Source: Lithospermum erythrorhizon
Taxonomy: Eukaryota > Streptophyta > Magnoliopsida > Boraginales > Boraginaceae
Length of the DNA: 64,000 bases
Direction: 5' to 3'
NCBI GenBank assembly: GCA_019722365.1
Contig: JADFUC010000232.1
Location: 1-64,000, forward strand
The position numbers and the translations under genes were made by a program. Positions 12,182 through 23,165 of this stretch are shown here, in pieces. The notes under the pieces are model-generated. The model was not told the origin of the DNA. It did not search any database and was given only the letters and a program-made list of their open reading frames with translations. The stretch's first letter is position 1, and the number at the start of each line of letters is the position of its first letter.

Positions 12182-13740
12182 TGTTCCAATTGTGCCCCTG
12201 CAGGCCTCGTAAGTGTGTGGTGAAGTATAACGAACAAATATTCCACGCGTTCGATTTGCTTTGCATGATAGTATTACATTACATTATTAAAAATTGAGAA
12301 AATAAAATTATGTTGTATAAATTGTTCACATTAATAACTCAATTTAATAAATTAACATTAATTTTAATAATCTAACATAGCCTACCAAAATTAACAAAAT
12401 CAGCGCAAGCGATTTATCATTGGAAAACCTCTTCGAAGTGAAGAGTAAAGCCAGGACTTTTAAAGAAGTCCACATGCGTCTCTCTTATTATGATAATAGT
12501 GTACAATCAGTCCATTATTACATGAAACAAAATAACATATTACAATATACATCACTAAAAGAATGAAAACAAAAAAACATTTATTTCCTATCCCCTATCT
12601 TTTGCTCGCATTGATGATTTGATTGAAGATGTACATCCTATCTCTATAAGGTGCGATCAAGTTGTCGACACTTTGATCACGATGAGCCTCCCAAATAAAG
12701 TGCTGGACTAGGGATTGGGAAATCAATATCCTCGTCCATACGGATAAAATCATAAATGAAAATAAAAAGATAACATACAGATCTATTTTCGGATGAACTC
12801 ATTAAGAAAATTCTCGAAATAAAAACAAAATGAATATTTGAAGATTAACAATGGCACTTTTTATACTTTGTGAGAAAAAAAAATCAGATTTTTTATATTT
12901 TGAAGATGAAATGAAGTTGTAAATTTTGTAAAATGTAACCATATTTATAATCAAATTCAAATCTACCACATTTAATATCATCAAAAAATCAATTATCAAA
13001 CCATAATTGTACTTTATTCTATACATAAACACGTTTTTACCCACCACACTGAACACTCGGGTCGATAAGTTGTTGAACACGCGGAGTGTGTGGTTGTCAT
13101 GTTTAATTCTTAGCATTTTGCACCCACCACACAGAACACGAGCTCGTTAACGATTGAAACACAAAGAGTATGTTCTCGTTATGGCAAACGAACACACACC
13201 ACACACGACAAATTAAAGTTTGAACACGTGTTCCACGGGTTGGTGCCTGATTATTTGTTATTAATATTTTAACATAACTATTCAACATAATTAATATACT
13301 TAATTAATTTAACATTCATTATGATATATATTAACATAAAATTAATCATTTCACATATTATTAACAAAAATAAAAGCATAAATGGAAATATTTGAAAAAG
13401 ATAACATACCGATCTATTTTCGGATGAACTCATTAAGAAAATTCTTGAAATAAAAACAAAATGAATATTTGAAGATTAACAAATGTACTTTTTATACTTT
13501 GTGAAAAAAATTCAGATTTTTTATATTTTGAAGATGAAATTAAGTTGTAAATTTTGTGAAAAGTTATCCATATTATTTATAACCAAATTGAATCTACGCG
13601 ATTTAATATCATCAAAAAATTAATTACCTAACCATCATTGTACTTTTTTCTACACATAACACGTTTTCACCCACCTGCGGAACAACGGTCGATAAGTTGT
13701 TGAACACACGGTGTGTGTGGTCGCCATGTGACCATCTTTC
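12182..13740 (+). repeat. Left arm of inverted-repeat transposon
   Basis: It contains two diverged copies of a block of roughly 630 bases, the block from about 12770 to 13100 recurring from about 13400 to 13730. Each includes CCCACCACAC and a GTCGATAAGTTGTTGAACAC string. The string recurs in complement in the right arm near 15550. Confidence 0.7.
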
Positions 13741-14971
13741 CAACTAAATATCTAGTATGTTGGCATTTCTCAGTTTCTAAAACATTTGTCGCTTGGCGAG
13801 GGTGTAAACAACTTGCTTGACGGCGTAGGGCATAGAGGATATGACATTAGAAAGTACTTTCCAAATTTTTTGTTCTTCTAAAATTTTCAATTATCCTTTT
13901 GAGGCTTACTCTTTGCTCGTAAAAACAATTTCAGATTCAGATATTGAAAGAGCAAAATCTTGTAGCTTATGCGTCTTATCTCAAGCATTTGTTTAACATG
14001 TCTGGTGATTTTTTTAATACAACTGCATGGAATAACAATTTAATATTAACAAAGAAACTTAGACATGTTGGTTAACACATCAAATATTTAGTGAACATCA
14101 AAACAAAAGAAAGATCCTAAGGTCCAACAAATATCTTAAACTAACACTCAAATTAGTTGAGCAATTTTTTCATTCCTAAATTTATTAGAGACCTTTAGTT
14201 ACTTTTTTATGCATGATCTATAATTTTGATGATAACTAGTATCTCCAATTGATCATCTTTGTAAATAAAAACCCTAATTTCTAACTCCTTAGTAATTAAA
14301 ATACTCTGTAATAATTAAATTTCTAATACTCTGTAATAAAAAGGCAATATTATCACTCATGTTTTAGGTGAACCTCATTCACTTATGAATTAAAATACTT
14401 CGTAATAATCTGTATATGTTATTTTGATTGACCATAACTAGTATCTCAAATATTTAGGCGTTCATTATGGACATCGGCTTTTGTCTTCCAGGAGTTCCAG
14501 TCCATTATAAGACGTTTAATCATTATTGATGATGATATCTCCTTTAAATATTAAACTTTTTTGTTCAACACACGTGAATATGAGATCAACATTGAAAAAT
14601 TTCATTTGAAAAATTTATTTTGCTGTGATTATAGTGTTGCCATTTGATAATCTTCACAAGCTCCTATTGGATGTTCAAGGATTCTATTGGTTATAGTATT
14701 ACCATTTGATAATCTTCACAAGCTCTTATTGCGTCATTTTGAGATTTACCCAGTACGCACTCGAAGAATAGCGATTACGATTCCCCGTTAAAAACAATCC
14801 GAGTCATTTATAACTTCTTATACAGAGTATATTTTTATACTAACATCAATACCGATCTAGTTAACTAGTAACCCTTGAACCCAAATTGATAACAACAATA
14901 CTTTCATTAGCCAAAATAGCCCTAGTATACCGGGTGCATATAAATCCAAGGCAATAATTTTTTTCATTTTC

Positions 14972-15235
14972 TCATATCGACTGCATGGAGTATGTGGTGG
15001 AAGTACATAACAAACCCATCAAGCACACGTTGGGTGTCAACCGATATAGAGTGAATTTAAATGTCCAACGCATGGAACGCGTGGTGGAAATGCATACCGG
15101 CCATATGATCCATATGCTCAAAGTGTATAATGACCATTTGACAAAGTTTTTCATAATTTCAAGTGACCACATGAAATATATGGTGGATGTGCATATCGAC
15201 CACATTACACGTTTGTTGGATATGCAAAAGAATCC
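14972..15235. repeat. Degenerate tandem repeat inside the inverted-repeat transposon
   Basis: The string TGGTGGAAGT / TGGTGGAAAT / TGGTGGATGT followed by GCATA and a GACCA or GGCCA box recurs at about 14997, 15082 and 15191, with related half-units between (GACCATTTGAC, GACCACATGAA). The region stays open in both directions for up to 128 codons because of this periodicity. The predicted peptides match no family, so it is not called a gene. Confidence 0.5.
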
Positions 15236-15389
15236 ACCATGTATACGTTCAATTTTATTTTCTCAATTATCACACTTTTTTATTAACATTCATAAATCAT
15301 TTTTTTTCTATTTTCATAAATATTTTGTTATGAGTTCGCATTATTTTCTATTTTATAATAATGTTGACTAGTTATATCAAAATATTATT

Positions 15390-16780
15390 AACAAATGATT
15401 AGGTCCCAACTCGTGTAAGATGTGTTCAAACTTAATTCCGTCGTGTGTGTTCGTTTGCCATAACGAGCACAAACTCTGTGTGTTTCAATCGTTAACGAGC
15501 TCGTGTTCTGTGTGGTGGGTGTAAAATGCTAAAAATTCACACACTCCGTGTGTTCAACAACTTATTGACCGTGTGTTCCGTGTGGTGGATGAAAACGTGT
15601 TTATGTGTGGAAGAAAGTACAATTATGGTTGGGTAATTAATTTTTTGATGATATTAAATGTGATAGATTTGAATTTGGTTATAAATATGGATAACGTTTC
15701 ACAAAATTTACAACTTAATTTCATCTTCAAAATATAACAAATCTAAATGTTTTCCACAAAGTATAAAAAGTGCATTTGTTAATCTTTAAATATTCATTTT
15801 ATTTTTATTTCAAGAATTTTCTTAATGAGTTCATCCGAAAATAGATCGGTATGTTATCTTTTTCAAATATTTCCATTTATGCTTTTATTTTTGTTAATAA
15901 TATGTGAAATGATTAATTTTATGTTAATATATATCATAATGAATGTTAAATTAATTAAGGATATTAATTATGTTGAATAGTTATATCAAAATATTAATAA
16001 CAAATAATCAGGCCTCAACTCGTGTAACATGTGTTCAAACTTAATTCCGTCGCTTGTGGTGTGTGTTCGTTTTCCATTACGAGCCCGTACGTTGTGTGTT
16101 CCAATTGCCGAGGATATTGATTGTTCTACATGTGGAGCTTCATAAGGCTTAGGATATTGATTTCTCCATCCCTAGTCCGACACTTTATTGGGAGGCTCAT
16201 CATGATCAAAGTGTCGAGAACATCGCCTTATAGAATGGGATGTCTTGATGAATCATCAATGCGAGCAAAGGATAGGGGGATAAGAAATAAATGTCGTTTG
16301 TTTCATTTTCTAGTGACATATGTTAGCAATATGTTATTTTTCTTAAATGTGAAATGGGTAGGTGTACACTATTATCATAATAAGAGAAGTTAAGGTGGAC
16401 TCTTAAAAAGTCCTATAGTTTTTTACTTTCTTCACTTGAAGAGGTTTTCCACGTATAAATCGTTTGTGTTGATTTCGGTTTCTTGTTAATTTTGTCTATG
16501 TTAGAGTATTAAAATTAATGTTAATTTATTAGATTGAATTATTTATGTTGACAATTTATACAATACACTTTTATTTTCTCAATTTGTAATCATGTAATGT
16601 TAATATCATGCAAAGCAAATGGAACGCATGGTCCATTTGTTCGTTAAAGAAACCCATGCATGGGATCAACACACACAACGTTTGTTCGTTGTACAACTGA
16701 ACCCATGCCTCGTTTGTTCGTGCGGCCGGTAGGGACAAAATTGGAACAATTTTGTGCCTCGGAGAAAATTGCCTTGGAAT
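15390..16780 (-). repeat. Right arm of inverted-repeat transposon
   Basis: This is the inverted counterpart of 12182-13740. Matching landmarks in complement include the GTGTTCAACAACTTATTGAC string (about 15550), the ATGAGTTCATCCGAAAATAG string (about 15825) and the terminal GGAACAATTTTGTGCCTC (about 16743-16760). Confidence 0.7.
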
Positions 16781-17459
16781 TAGGATTTACCATCTTCTTG
16801 TATTCCTACGAAATTTAAATTAACTGATGAAATTTAACACGTCGCTAGTTTTTTTTTTGTGAATAAGCAACAGTCTAATTTACTGCTTTAGTGGGGAATG
16901 ATCATGGGTCCTCGACCAAACATATATTCAAGGGAGTCTCTTTTGTTAAGAGGAACCATATCTCAATACTACATTGAATTCAAAATTGTAAGGAGTCGTG
17001 ACATTTGTTAGCTGTCATTCTGTTGGTAACTTTGTTACTTTACATACCTGATATCTAATTACAGTGCTGCAAACGACATAAGTTACCAAGCGAAGAAGGC
17101 ACACAATGGATTAGGAGCATATAAATGCTAAAAATTTAAAGGATGGGGGTATTAATGTGTCAAATATTTGTTAACCAAAACGAAGATACATACATCTTTT
17201 ACATTTAATTGTATTTTGGTTTTCAGACAGATGAGTTAAGGCAAGATTTAAATATAAGCAAAATATTTTGCTACTTATACTGAAATAAAAAAGATAATAT
17301 GCTACATTTACAGCAAAAAACATGTTAATATCCAACCTATTCATCTCCTTAATGTCAAACAGACAGGTGTAAACATGGTAACATACAATGCAACCCACAG
17401 TTTCTTCAAAATTCATGCATCCGCATATAATTAACCTACTAGCTTGATTACTCGAGGTT
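16781..17459. other. Intergenic, likely CLP1 3' flank
   Basis: AT-rich sequence with no open frame of recognisable family. The part next to 17459 is probably the 3' untranslated region of CLP1. Nothing else seen. Confidence 0.4.
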
Positions 17460-20400
17460 TCAGGTTTCAACCCAAGTCAGGTTTCCCACTATCAAAAATT
17501 TCCCAGGAAGTTCTCCAGCGCACGGTGCAAGATACGTGATCTTTCTCCTGAAAGGAATGCAGGTACAGAAAGATCAAACAAACACATGTATAGACTCGAT
17601 ATAGAAAAACCTTAAGAAGACATGGTTCATACCTTTGGATATCAATGTCGGTGATGTAGATAAACCCAGCAACATTACTGTAACGAAAAGTAGCATCAGA
17701 GAGTCGGAACATTCACTCAATTATTTAACACAGGTAGGCAACTAATTGTGACTATTCATTAAAAAGTAGCCCAAAGAGGCAACAAGACATGGGGCCTTGC
17801 TGTTATAGTTGATTATCATGCACAAAATTGTGAATCTTAATAAAAAAGATATACTTCTAGATACTACTTTCATGGTTGTGCGACTTGTGCATCCGCATCA
17901 ATTTAAAGGAGTTGCAAGTGCCCACCAATTGTACCGATATGGGGCCTAAAAAATCAGAATGATCTCAAAGCTTATCAAGCTGTAAAATGGACCTAAAATG
18001 CATGTAATACTTCGCACGCCGAACTTCAGAGGATGGTGCCTACAGTCATGGAGTATTTAATATCTTAATAAACCGCCAATACAGGTTCCTGGAAGTTTTA
18101 AAACCATACCTAGAAACAATCTCATCTGGTTCTTTTGCATATGAAACACCAAGAACTAAATGAAGCAAATCTCTGTTGATAGTAACAGGAGTCAATCTTG
18201 TTGGATCTGAAGCAGGCTCCGCTCCAATTGGTAGAGCAGACCGTGGGGCCTGAGGTCCACCACCAACCCGAAATATGGACAAGTCAGTAAAATTCACAAT
18301 GTTCGAATGCGGGGATAGATCATTTGTGAGCCCATAAAAGTATTCCTGGAGCAAGAAAATGGAGTTTTTTAGATTAACTCAAATGTTCATGTCTCAGCAG
18401 ATAAAGACAAAAAAAAGAATATATCAACAGGAAAGTGCCCATTACCCTGATTCTAAATCCCCTTGCTTTTTGGCGGACCTTGACATTTCTAGAGACAACA
18501 CCACCAGATTTTTGAAGCTTCACCACATCTACATTACCTTTGCTTTTTACAACACCTCTAAGCATGCTGCAGAGTTTCTCCTGCAAAGGGTCATTTGCAA
18601 TAAGAAACTTCATTGAGAAGTATATATCAAGGAGGGTCTAAGATCTACTTGTACATAACCACATAGAGAGGGAGGGATTGGGGAGGGGGGTTATAGAAAT
18701 GTCCGAAGATGACATAAGACTACAAGAGGCCACATAACCTGTCTGAGAAGGCAGGGACTACGAGAACCATAGCACCGTAATTAACCTCCCCTCAGTAAAA
18801 TGAGAGCCTACTTGTGCCGACCAACATCTCTTGGTCTTGTAACCATTATGGAAAAACAAAGTGGCTTCATGATTTTAACTACAGAGGTCAAGACTCAAGA
18901 CTCAGGGAGTGCTATGCATCACAGATTTATAACTGTAGTTCAGTGCAAAGAGGAAATAAACACCAGTACCTAAGACATAACAAGAATATGTATCAAGAAC
19001 ATCACATTTATCATGGAAAATCCACTATGAAAAATGCTTGTGCTGCAGATGAAAGCCAGTCATGGCCAGCCACCATCAGTTGAAACAGGAGGTGTTCATA
19101 TAAGTAACCAAATTAACAAAGGTAGACACCTCGAAGAAATATTCATGTGGTAATGATGTGATGAATTTCAGTTCAATAGTGAGTGAGTGAGTGTGGTAAA
19201 TGAGTTAAAATGGATCTGAAGTTCTGAACACCCCTAATCGCATCAACCGCACTAAGGAAAAAATTATGCTGTCCCAAAAAGAGAATGAAGATATAAGATA
19301 TGAAGTAGCCAAAACATAGTAACTACCGTAGTAATAAATGATTATGAAGACATTCTCAGTTTGCAAACTATGTGATGACGCAGACAAGAAAAGTTGCTTC
19401 ATCAAGGAACCAATCACATTACCTGACCCAGAACTAAAACCACCGTAGCTTTGAAAGTATCAATTGCATGAAGTAGCAGCTAAACACAGTACAAAAACTG
19501 TTAGGTGACGATTCAATAGCTTCAAGTAATTCTAACTTAATGGAGGAAGAAATTAATAATAACATCTCTACAGGAATCAATGCGCAAACTACCTCATACC
19601 CAGCACCTTCTATCCAACCCATGGTATTAATGACCATCCCTGAAGCTCGAGATTCAGCATTTCCAGAAAACTGCCTCTCCAATGTTTGTGCTAGCTCCTT
19701 TACCAGAACTTTATAAAGTTCTATATTGGCACTGAAACCACAAAATTAAACGAGATCGAAATTTAAAGGATTTCATACTTTTTTGGCACCAAATATCAAC
19801 GTTTACAATATCAATACATTGACAATAATTTTTTTTCGAAGGATTGTAAAGTGTGCGGAGCCTATACCTGGGTGATATGTGACCGTAAAAGTAAACCAAG
19901 GGCATTTCAAGAGGAATTCCCTCCACTGGATCGATGGGTAACTCAACAGGTGTAGCAGCAATGGAACCAGGAATGGTGATAGAGCCTTGTCCTATGTCCA
20001 AATCCACAAAAGTAGGTTTCCATCCCTGTTTAGCTGCCCAGCTAAGAAGCATCCTCGTTAACGTACTCTTTCCAGAATCTGTAGGCCCCACAACAATAAC
20101 TCTTGGGCCCTGAGCCAGTAATCGTCAGTCAGCCATTGTTATCTAAAGCAAATGTTAACTATAAAAAACCATTCAATAGGATGCGAACACCAATTGAGAT
20201 GAGGATTTCAGCTTGAAGAGCTAAATAGTTATGTATAGATGATGATGAATAACTGACATGTGGTAATTCTTAAAAAAAGGAGAGTAGGTTGGATTATTTT
20301 CAGTCATGGCTCATGCACCTGCAGACTTCTACCAATAATTCAATCACTACAATCAAGGGATCGTAAATCCTATCAACACTCTAATCGAATCACTCAATAA

Positions 20401-22020
20401 CTTATTAATTTTATGATGGACATAATAAAGTCACTCCCCAATTACACCACCCAAAAATTCAACTACAAGAATTGCATAATTTTACTGCCTTGTGAGCACT
20501 AATAAGTCTTTACAGTTATTTTGTTCCGTTAGGCGTTAAGTGGCGAATAAAACTATAAGAACTAAAAAAGTAGAAGCAGGCTACAATGCCATCCATAATT
20601 AAACCAATGATATCAATGCTATTTGTTTAGCTTCCGTAGGAAACAAAGTGACTGAGTGAAGACAAAAAAAAAAAAATACAATTTTCACTCACTTCTCGGA
20701 TTTACCTGAGAATCATCGGTGTCAGTTGCTGAAGCTTTGGCACGATTTCTTCTCCCTTCTAAAACAGCATGCACATTAACATAGCTGACCATAGGTGTCT
20801 GCAAGTAAGCAAATATAAAATATTGATCACTGAAAGTGTTTGCTGTAACTCAGTTCTAAAAGGTCAAGGCCACTGAAGGGTGATTGACAACAAGAAAGAT
20901 AGATCAACAATACCTCATCAGCCGTATAATCGGTTTCAGTGTTACCATCCATTTCAATTGTGGCTCCATACCATGTAAACACCTGGATATCTGGCATTAG
21001 GTCAGTTATCAACATACTACACAACCAAAACGTCAAGTCATTAAGGCTGTGTTTAGTTCCTGTGAATTTTCAGTTTTTATGTTTCATTTTTCTTATAAAT
21101 CTGAAAGTCTGTTTAGTTAATGAACTGTTTCGGATATTAACCCAGGATACTACTCACTTATCAAATTACTATAAAAGCATTGAACGCCATATACCTAAAC
21201 AACACAACAGAGCACACATAAACACAAAATCAATAACCAAGACAAATCAATAACTAGAAAAAACAGAAGACTACACATCGAACTTGAGCTCCTAAAAATC
21301 ATATTGCTAAAAGGCATTACTTTTGCAAATTCCCCCGAAAAATCATGCCAATAAAAAACATACAATATCCACATATCAAGCAACCCAACATGCCCCGATG
21401 CCTCGACAAAGCAATAACTAAAGATGACAACCCAAAATCATATTCTTGGCAATACCTAAAGATAACAAAAACCCAAAAATCAAACAACCCAACATGCCCA
21501 AATGCTCAAAAAATGAATAACTAAAAATAACAAAAAACCATACAACAACCTTGAGCCCCCACAAATCATATTGCTAAAAGGTGCAACTTTTACAAATTTC
21601 CACCGAAAATCATGCCAATAAAATCATATCATGCCAACATATCTAACAACCCCAAATGATCAAAAAATCAATAACTAAAGATAACAGAAAACCATACAGC
21701 AAACTTCACCCCCCACAAATCATATTGCTAAAAGGTGCAATCTTTACAAATTTCCCCCAAAACCATGCCAATAAAACATATGATATCCACATATCAACCA
21801 ACCCCACAAAAATCAATAACTAAATATAACAAAAAAAACATACAGCAAATTTGAGGCCAGGAGGAAAACTGAGCCAGATTTCAGGGGGAAGTTCAGTGCC
21901 AAAAATCTCAGCAGTTCCACTAAGAAGCCTTAAACGAAGAGGCCCATCAAGAGCTACTTCAACTCTAAGCTCACATTCTTTGTCCAATTTCACCTTCTTT
22001 ATTGAACCTCCATAAGCCAT
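17460..22020 (-). CDS. CLP1: CLP1 pre-mRNA cleavage complex II protein (CLPS3-like, polynucleotide kinase fold)
   Basis: Ten coding exons join in phase: 21844-22020, 20914-20982, 20706-20798, 19868-20109, 19593-19731, 19423-19479, 18446-18580, 18110-18345, 17633-17677, 17460-17547 (1281 nt, 426 aa; Arabidopsis CLPS3 about 444 aa). Visible parts: N-terminal beta domain with LRLLSGTAEIFGTELP, P-loop GPTDSGKST at about residues 121-129, FVDLDIGQGSITIPG (Walker B region), GMVINTMGWIEGAGYELL, and a C-terminal domain with FRVGGGPQAPRSALP and KITYLAPCAGELPGK. CLP1 belongs to cleavage factor II and couples with PCF11 in 3'-end formation; animal and yeast relatives differ in kinase activity. The start is the ATG of the conserved MAYGG; an upstream in-frame TTG is not needed. 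An intron probably splits the 5' leader (acceptor near 22068). The frame is intact throughout. Confidence 0.95.
21228..21843. repeat. Tandem array with copies of the exon-1 splice donor, CLP1 intron 1
   Basis: Units carry CATATTGCTAAAAGG (starts 21300, 21567, 21721), CATGCCAATAAAA, AATCAATAACTAA and CATACAGCAAA. The last motif is the complement of the true exon-1 end TTTGCT|GTATG at 21839-21849, so the array appears to have grown from the exon-intron border. Copies of the donor motif start near 21693, 21539 and 21273, about 146, 154 and 266 bases apart. Confidence 0.8.
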
Positions 22021-22140
22021 TTCAACAGCAACTTCTGCATATGTCCCATAATTCAAGTCACATAACTATATTTAATCAAGTGGAAAGTAAACTAAATAAT
22101 ATTTGTGAATAAATAATTGTGAGATTGTGGAATTTACCTG
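22021..22140 (-). promoter_or_regulatory. CLP1 5' leader with probable intron
   Basis: On the minus strand there is a donor-like CAG|GTAAATT near 22137 and an acceptor-like AAATATAG near 22068, about 70 bases apart. The frame upstream of MAYGG stays open from the acceptor without an ATG, so this reads as untranslated leader. This is inference from splice consensus only. Confidence 0.4.
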
Positions 22141-22313
22141 AAAATGGTTATGAATTGTTTTTCAATTGAACAATAAACACTTTTGCTCATCCAATTTGAA
22201 GGTTTTGTACATAAAAATTCAATCTTTTATTGATAGAATGCTATGGAGTGGCACTAAAAATATTGTTGTTATGGAGTGGCCGAGTGGGGTTTCAGCGGGC
22301 AGACTACCCTAAT

Positions 22314-22430
22314 GTTACTTTATCGTGTTGGATAATTGTTTGGCGGATTTGTTCATTAAAACTTTATCACGTTAGATAATTGTTTGGTTCTTCGGTAGAA
22401 CTTTATCGTGTTGGATAATTGTTTCAGTTC
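22314..22430. repeat. Three direct repeats of 27 bp upstream of CLP1
   Basis: ACTTTATCGTGTTGGATAAT followed by TGTTTGG occurs near 22316, 22361 and 22402, with small changes (CACGTTAG for CGTGTTGG in the middle copy). Spacing is about 45 and 41 bases. The block lies 300-400 bases upstream of the CLP1 start, so it may be promoter sequence or a transposon end. Confidence 0.6.
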
Positions 22431-23165
22431 TTTGTTGGGCTGACTGGGGAGCAACGTAGTCGTTTTGGCTGGCCCGTCTTGTTTGGGTGTGTGTGTACTC
22501 TTTATTTCCGGTGAGGCTGTTATCTGGCGCCAAAAAGCGATAAAATGAGCTATGCGAGAAATTCTTATTTTTTCTTGCTCGACAAATCGTTGGTTGCTTT
22601 GTACAAAAACAAGCGAATTATCGTTGTGATGAAAGCAAATAAACAAAATTAAATCTATCTTTGAGTACCTATGGCTTGGTCGACATAATCGACAAGCGTT
22701 GGATTTATTAAGCTTGTTCACATCACAGACACCCTGATAAGTAGCTTCTTTAGATTCTGAGAAGCATAAAATTTAAATTGGTAGTTTGTCATTGAGCATC
22801 GTGCACGAATATTTAGAAAAGCGTGAAGTGCTTTATTGATATTGAATCAAAGTGCTACTTACTTATTACATTTAATGAAATTTTGTTGTTACTACTTCCT
22901 TGATTTGACAATTTTTGATTTTGACGTCTACGTTGTGTCCTCTCCGGGCATGGCCGTGTATTCTACCGATTAAATTCCTGATACGGTAGTGGACCGTTCT
23001 GGTTTGGAACTTGTAGTCAAATCACATGGGTTTGGTAAGTTTCACGTTAAATGAAAAGCCGGCCAAGTGAATCAATTAAATAACATATAAGCATTAGTCT
23101 AAATCGGATAGACTAATATAAGCATTAGTGTAACATACATAAACATCATTTATAATATAAAATAA
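22431..23165. other. Intergenic between CLP1 promoter and PMD pseudogene B
   Basis: No gene is recognised. A minus-strand open frame of 121 codons at 22356-22721 has no family features and is low in complexity. This stretch should contain the PMD-side end of MULE copy B, but no clear terminal repeat was found. Confidence 0.4.

Larger units (their letters stand above)
12180..16780. mobile_element. Transposon with long inverted terminal repeats (fold-back/MULE-like)
   Basis: The left arm is about 12180-13740, the right arm about 15390-16780, in inverted orientation. The outermost bases match: left GAATTGTTCCAATTGTGCCC, right (reverse complement) AAATTGTTCCAATTTTGTCC. Internal landmarks also match inverted, such as the strings TTTCGGATGAACTCATTAAG at about 12788 and 13421 and its complement near 15820, and the CATGCAAAGCAAA block at 16608 against 12259. 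The left arm carries one landmark twice, so part of it is duplicated. No transposase is seen in the middle (13740-15390), so it would be non-autonomous. Total about 4.6 kb between TON1 and CLP1. No target-site duplication was found by eye. Confidence 0.75.

Noticed and set aside
14972..15371. Overlapping open frames on both strands (128 and 77 codons) inside the inverted-repeat transposon
   Set aside because: They follow a degenerate tandem repeat, have no family resemblance and no start context; periodic DNA keeps frames open by chance.
22021..22056. Upstream extension of CLP1 beginning with a TTG codon
   Set aside because: Plant orthologues begin at MAYGG; the extension has no ATG and starts just after a probable leader-intron acceptor.
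22356..22721. Minus-strand open frame of 121 codons upstream of CLP1
   Set aside because: No domain, poor complexity, and it contains the three 27-bp repeats; likely promoter DNA.
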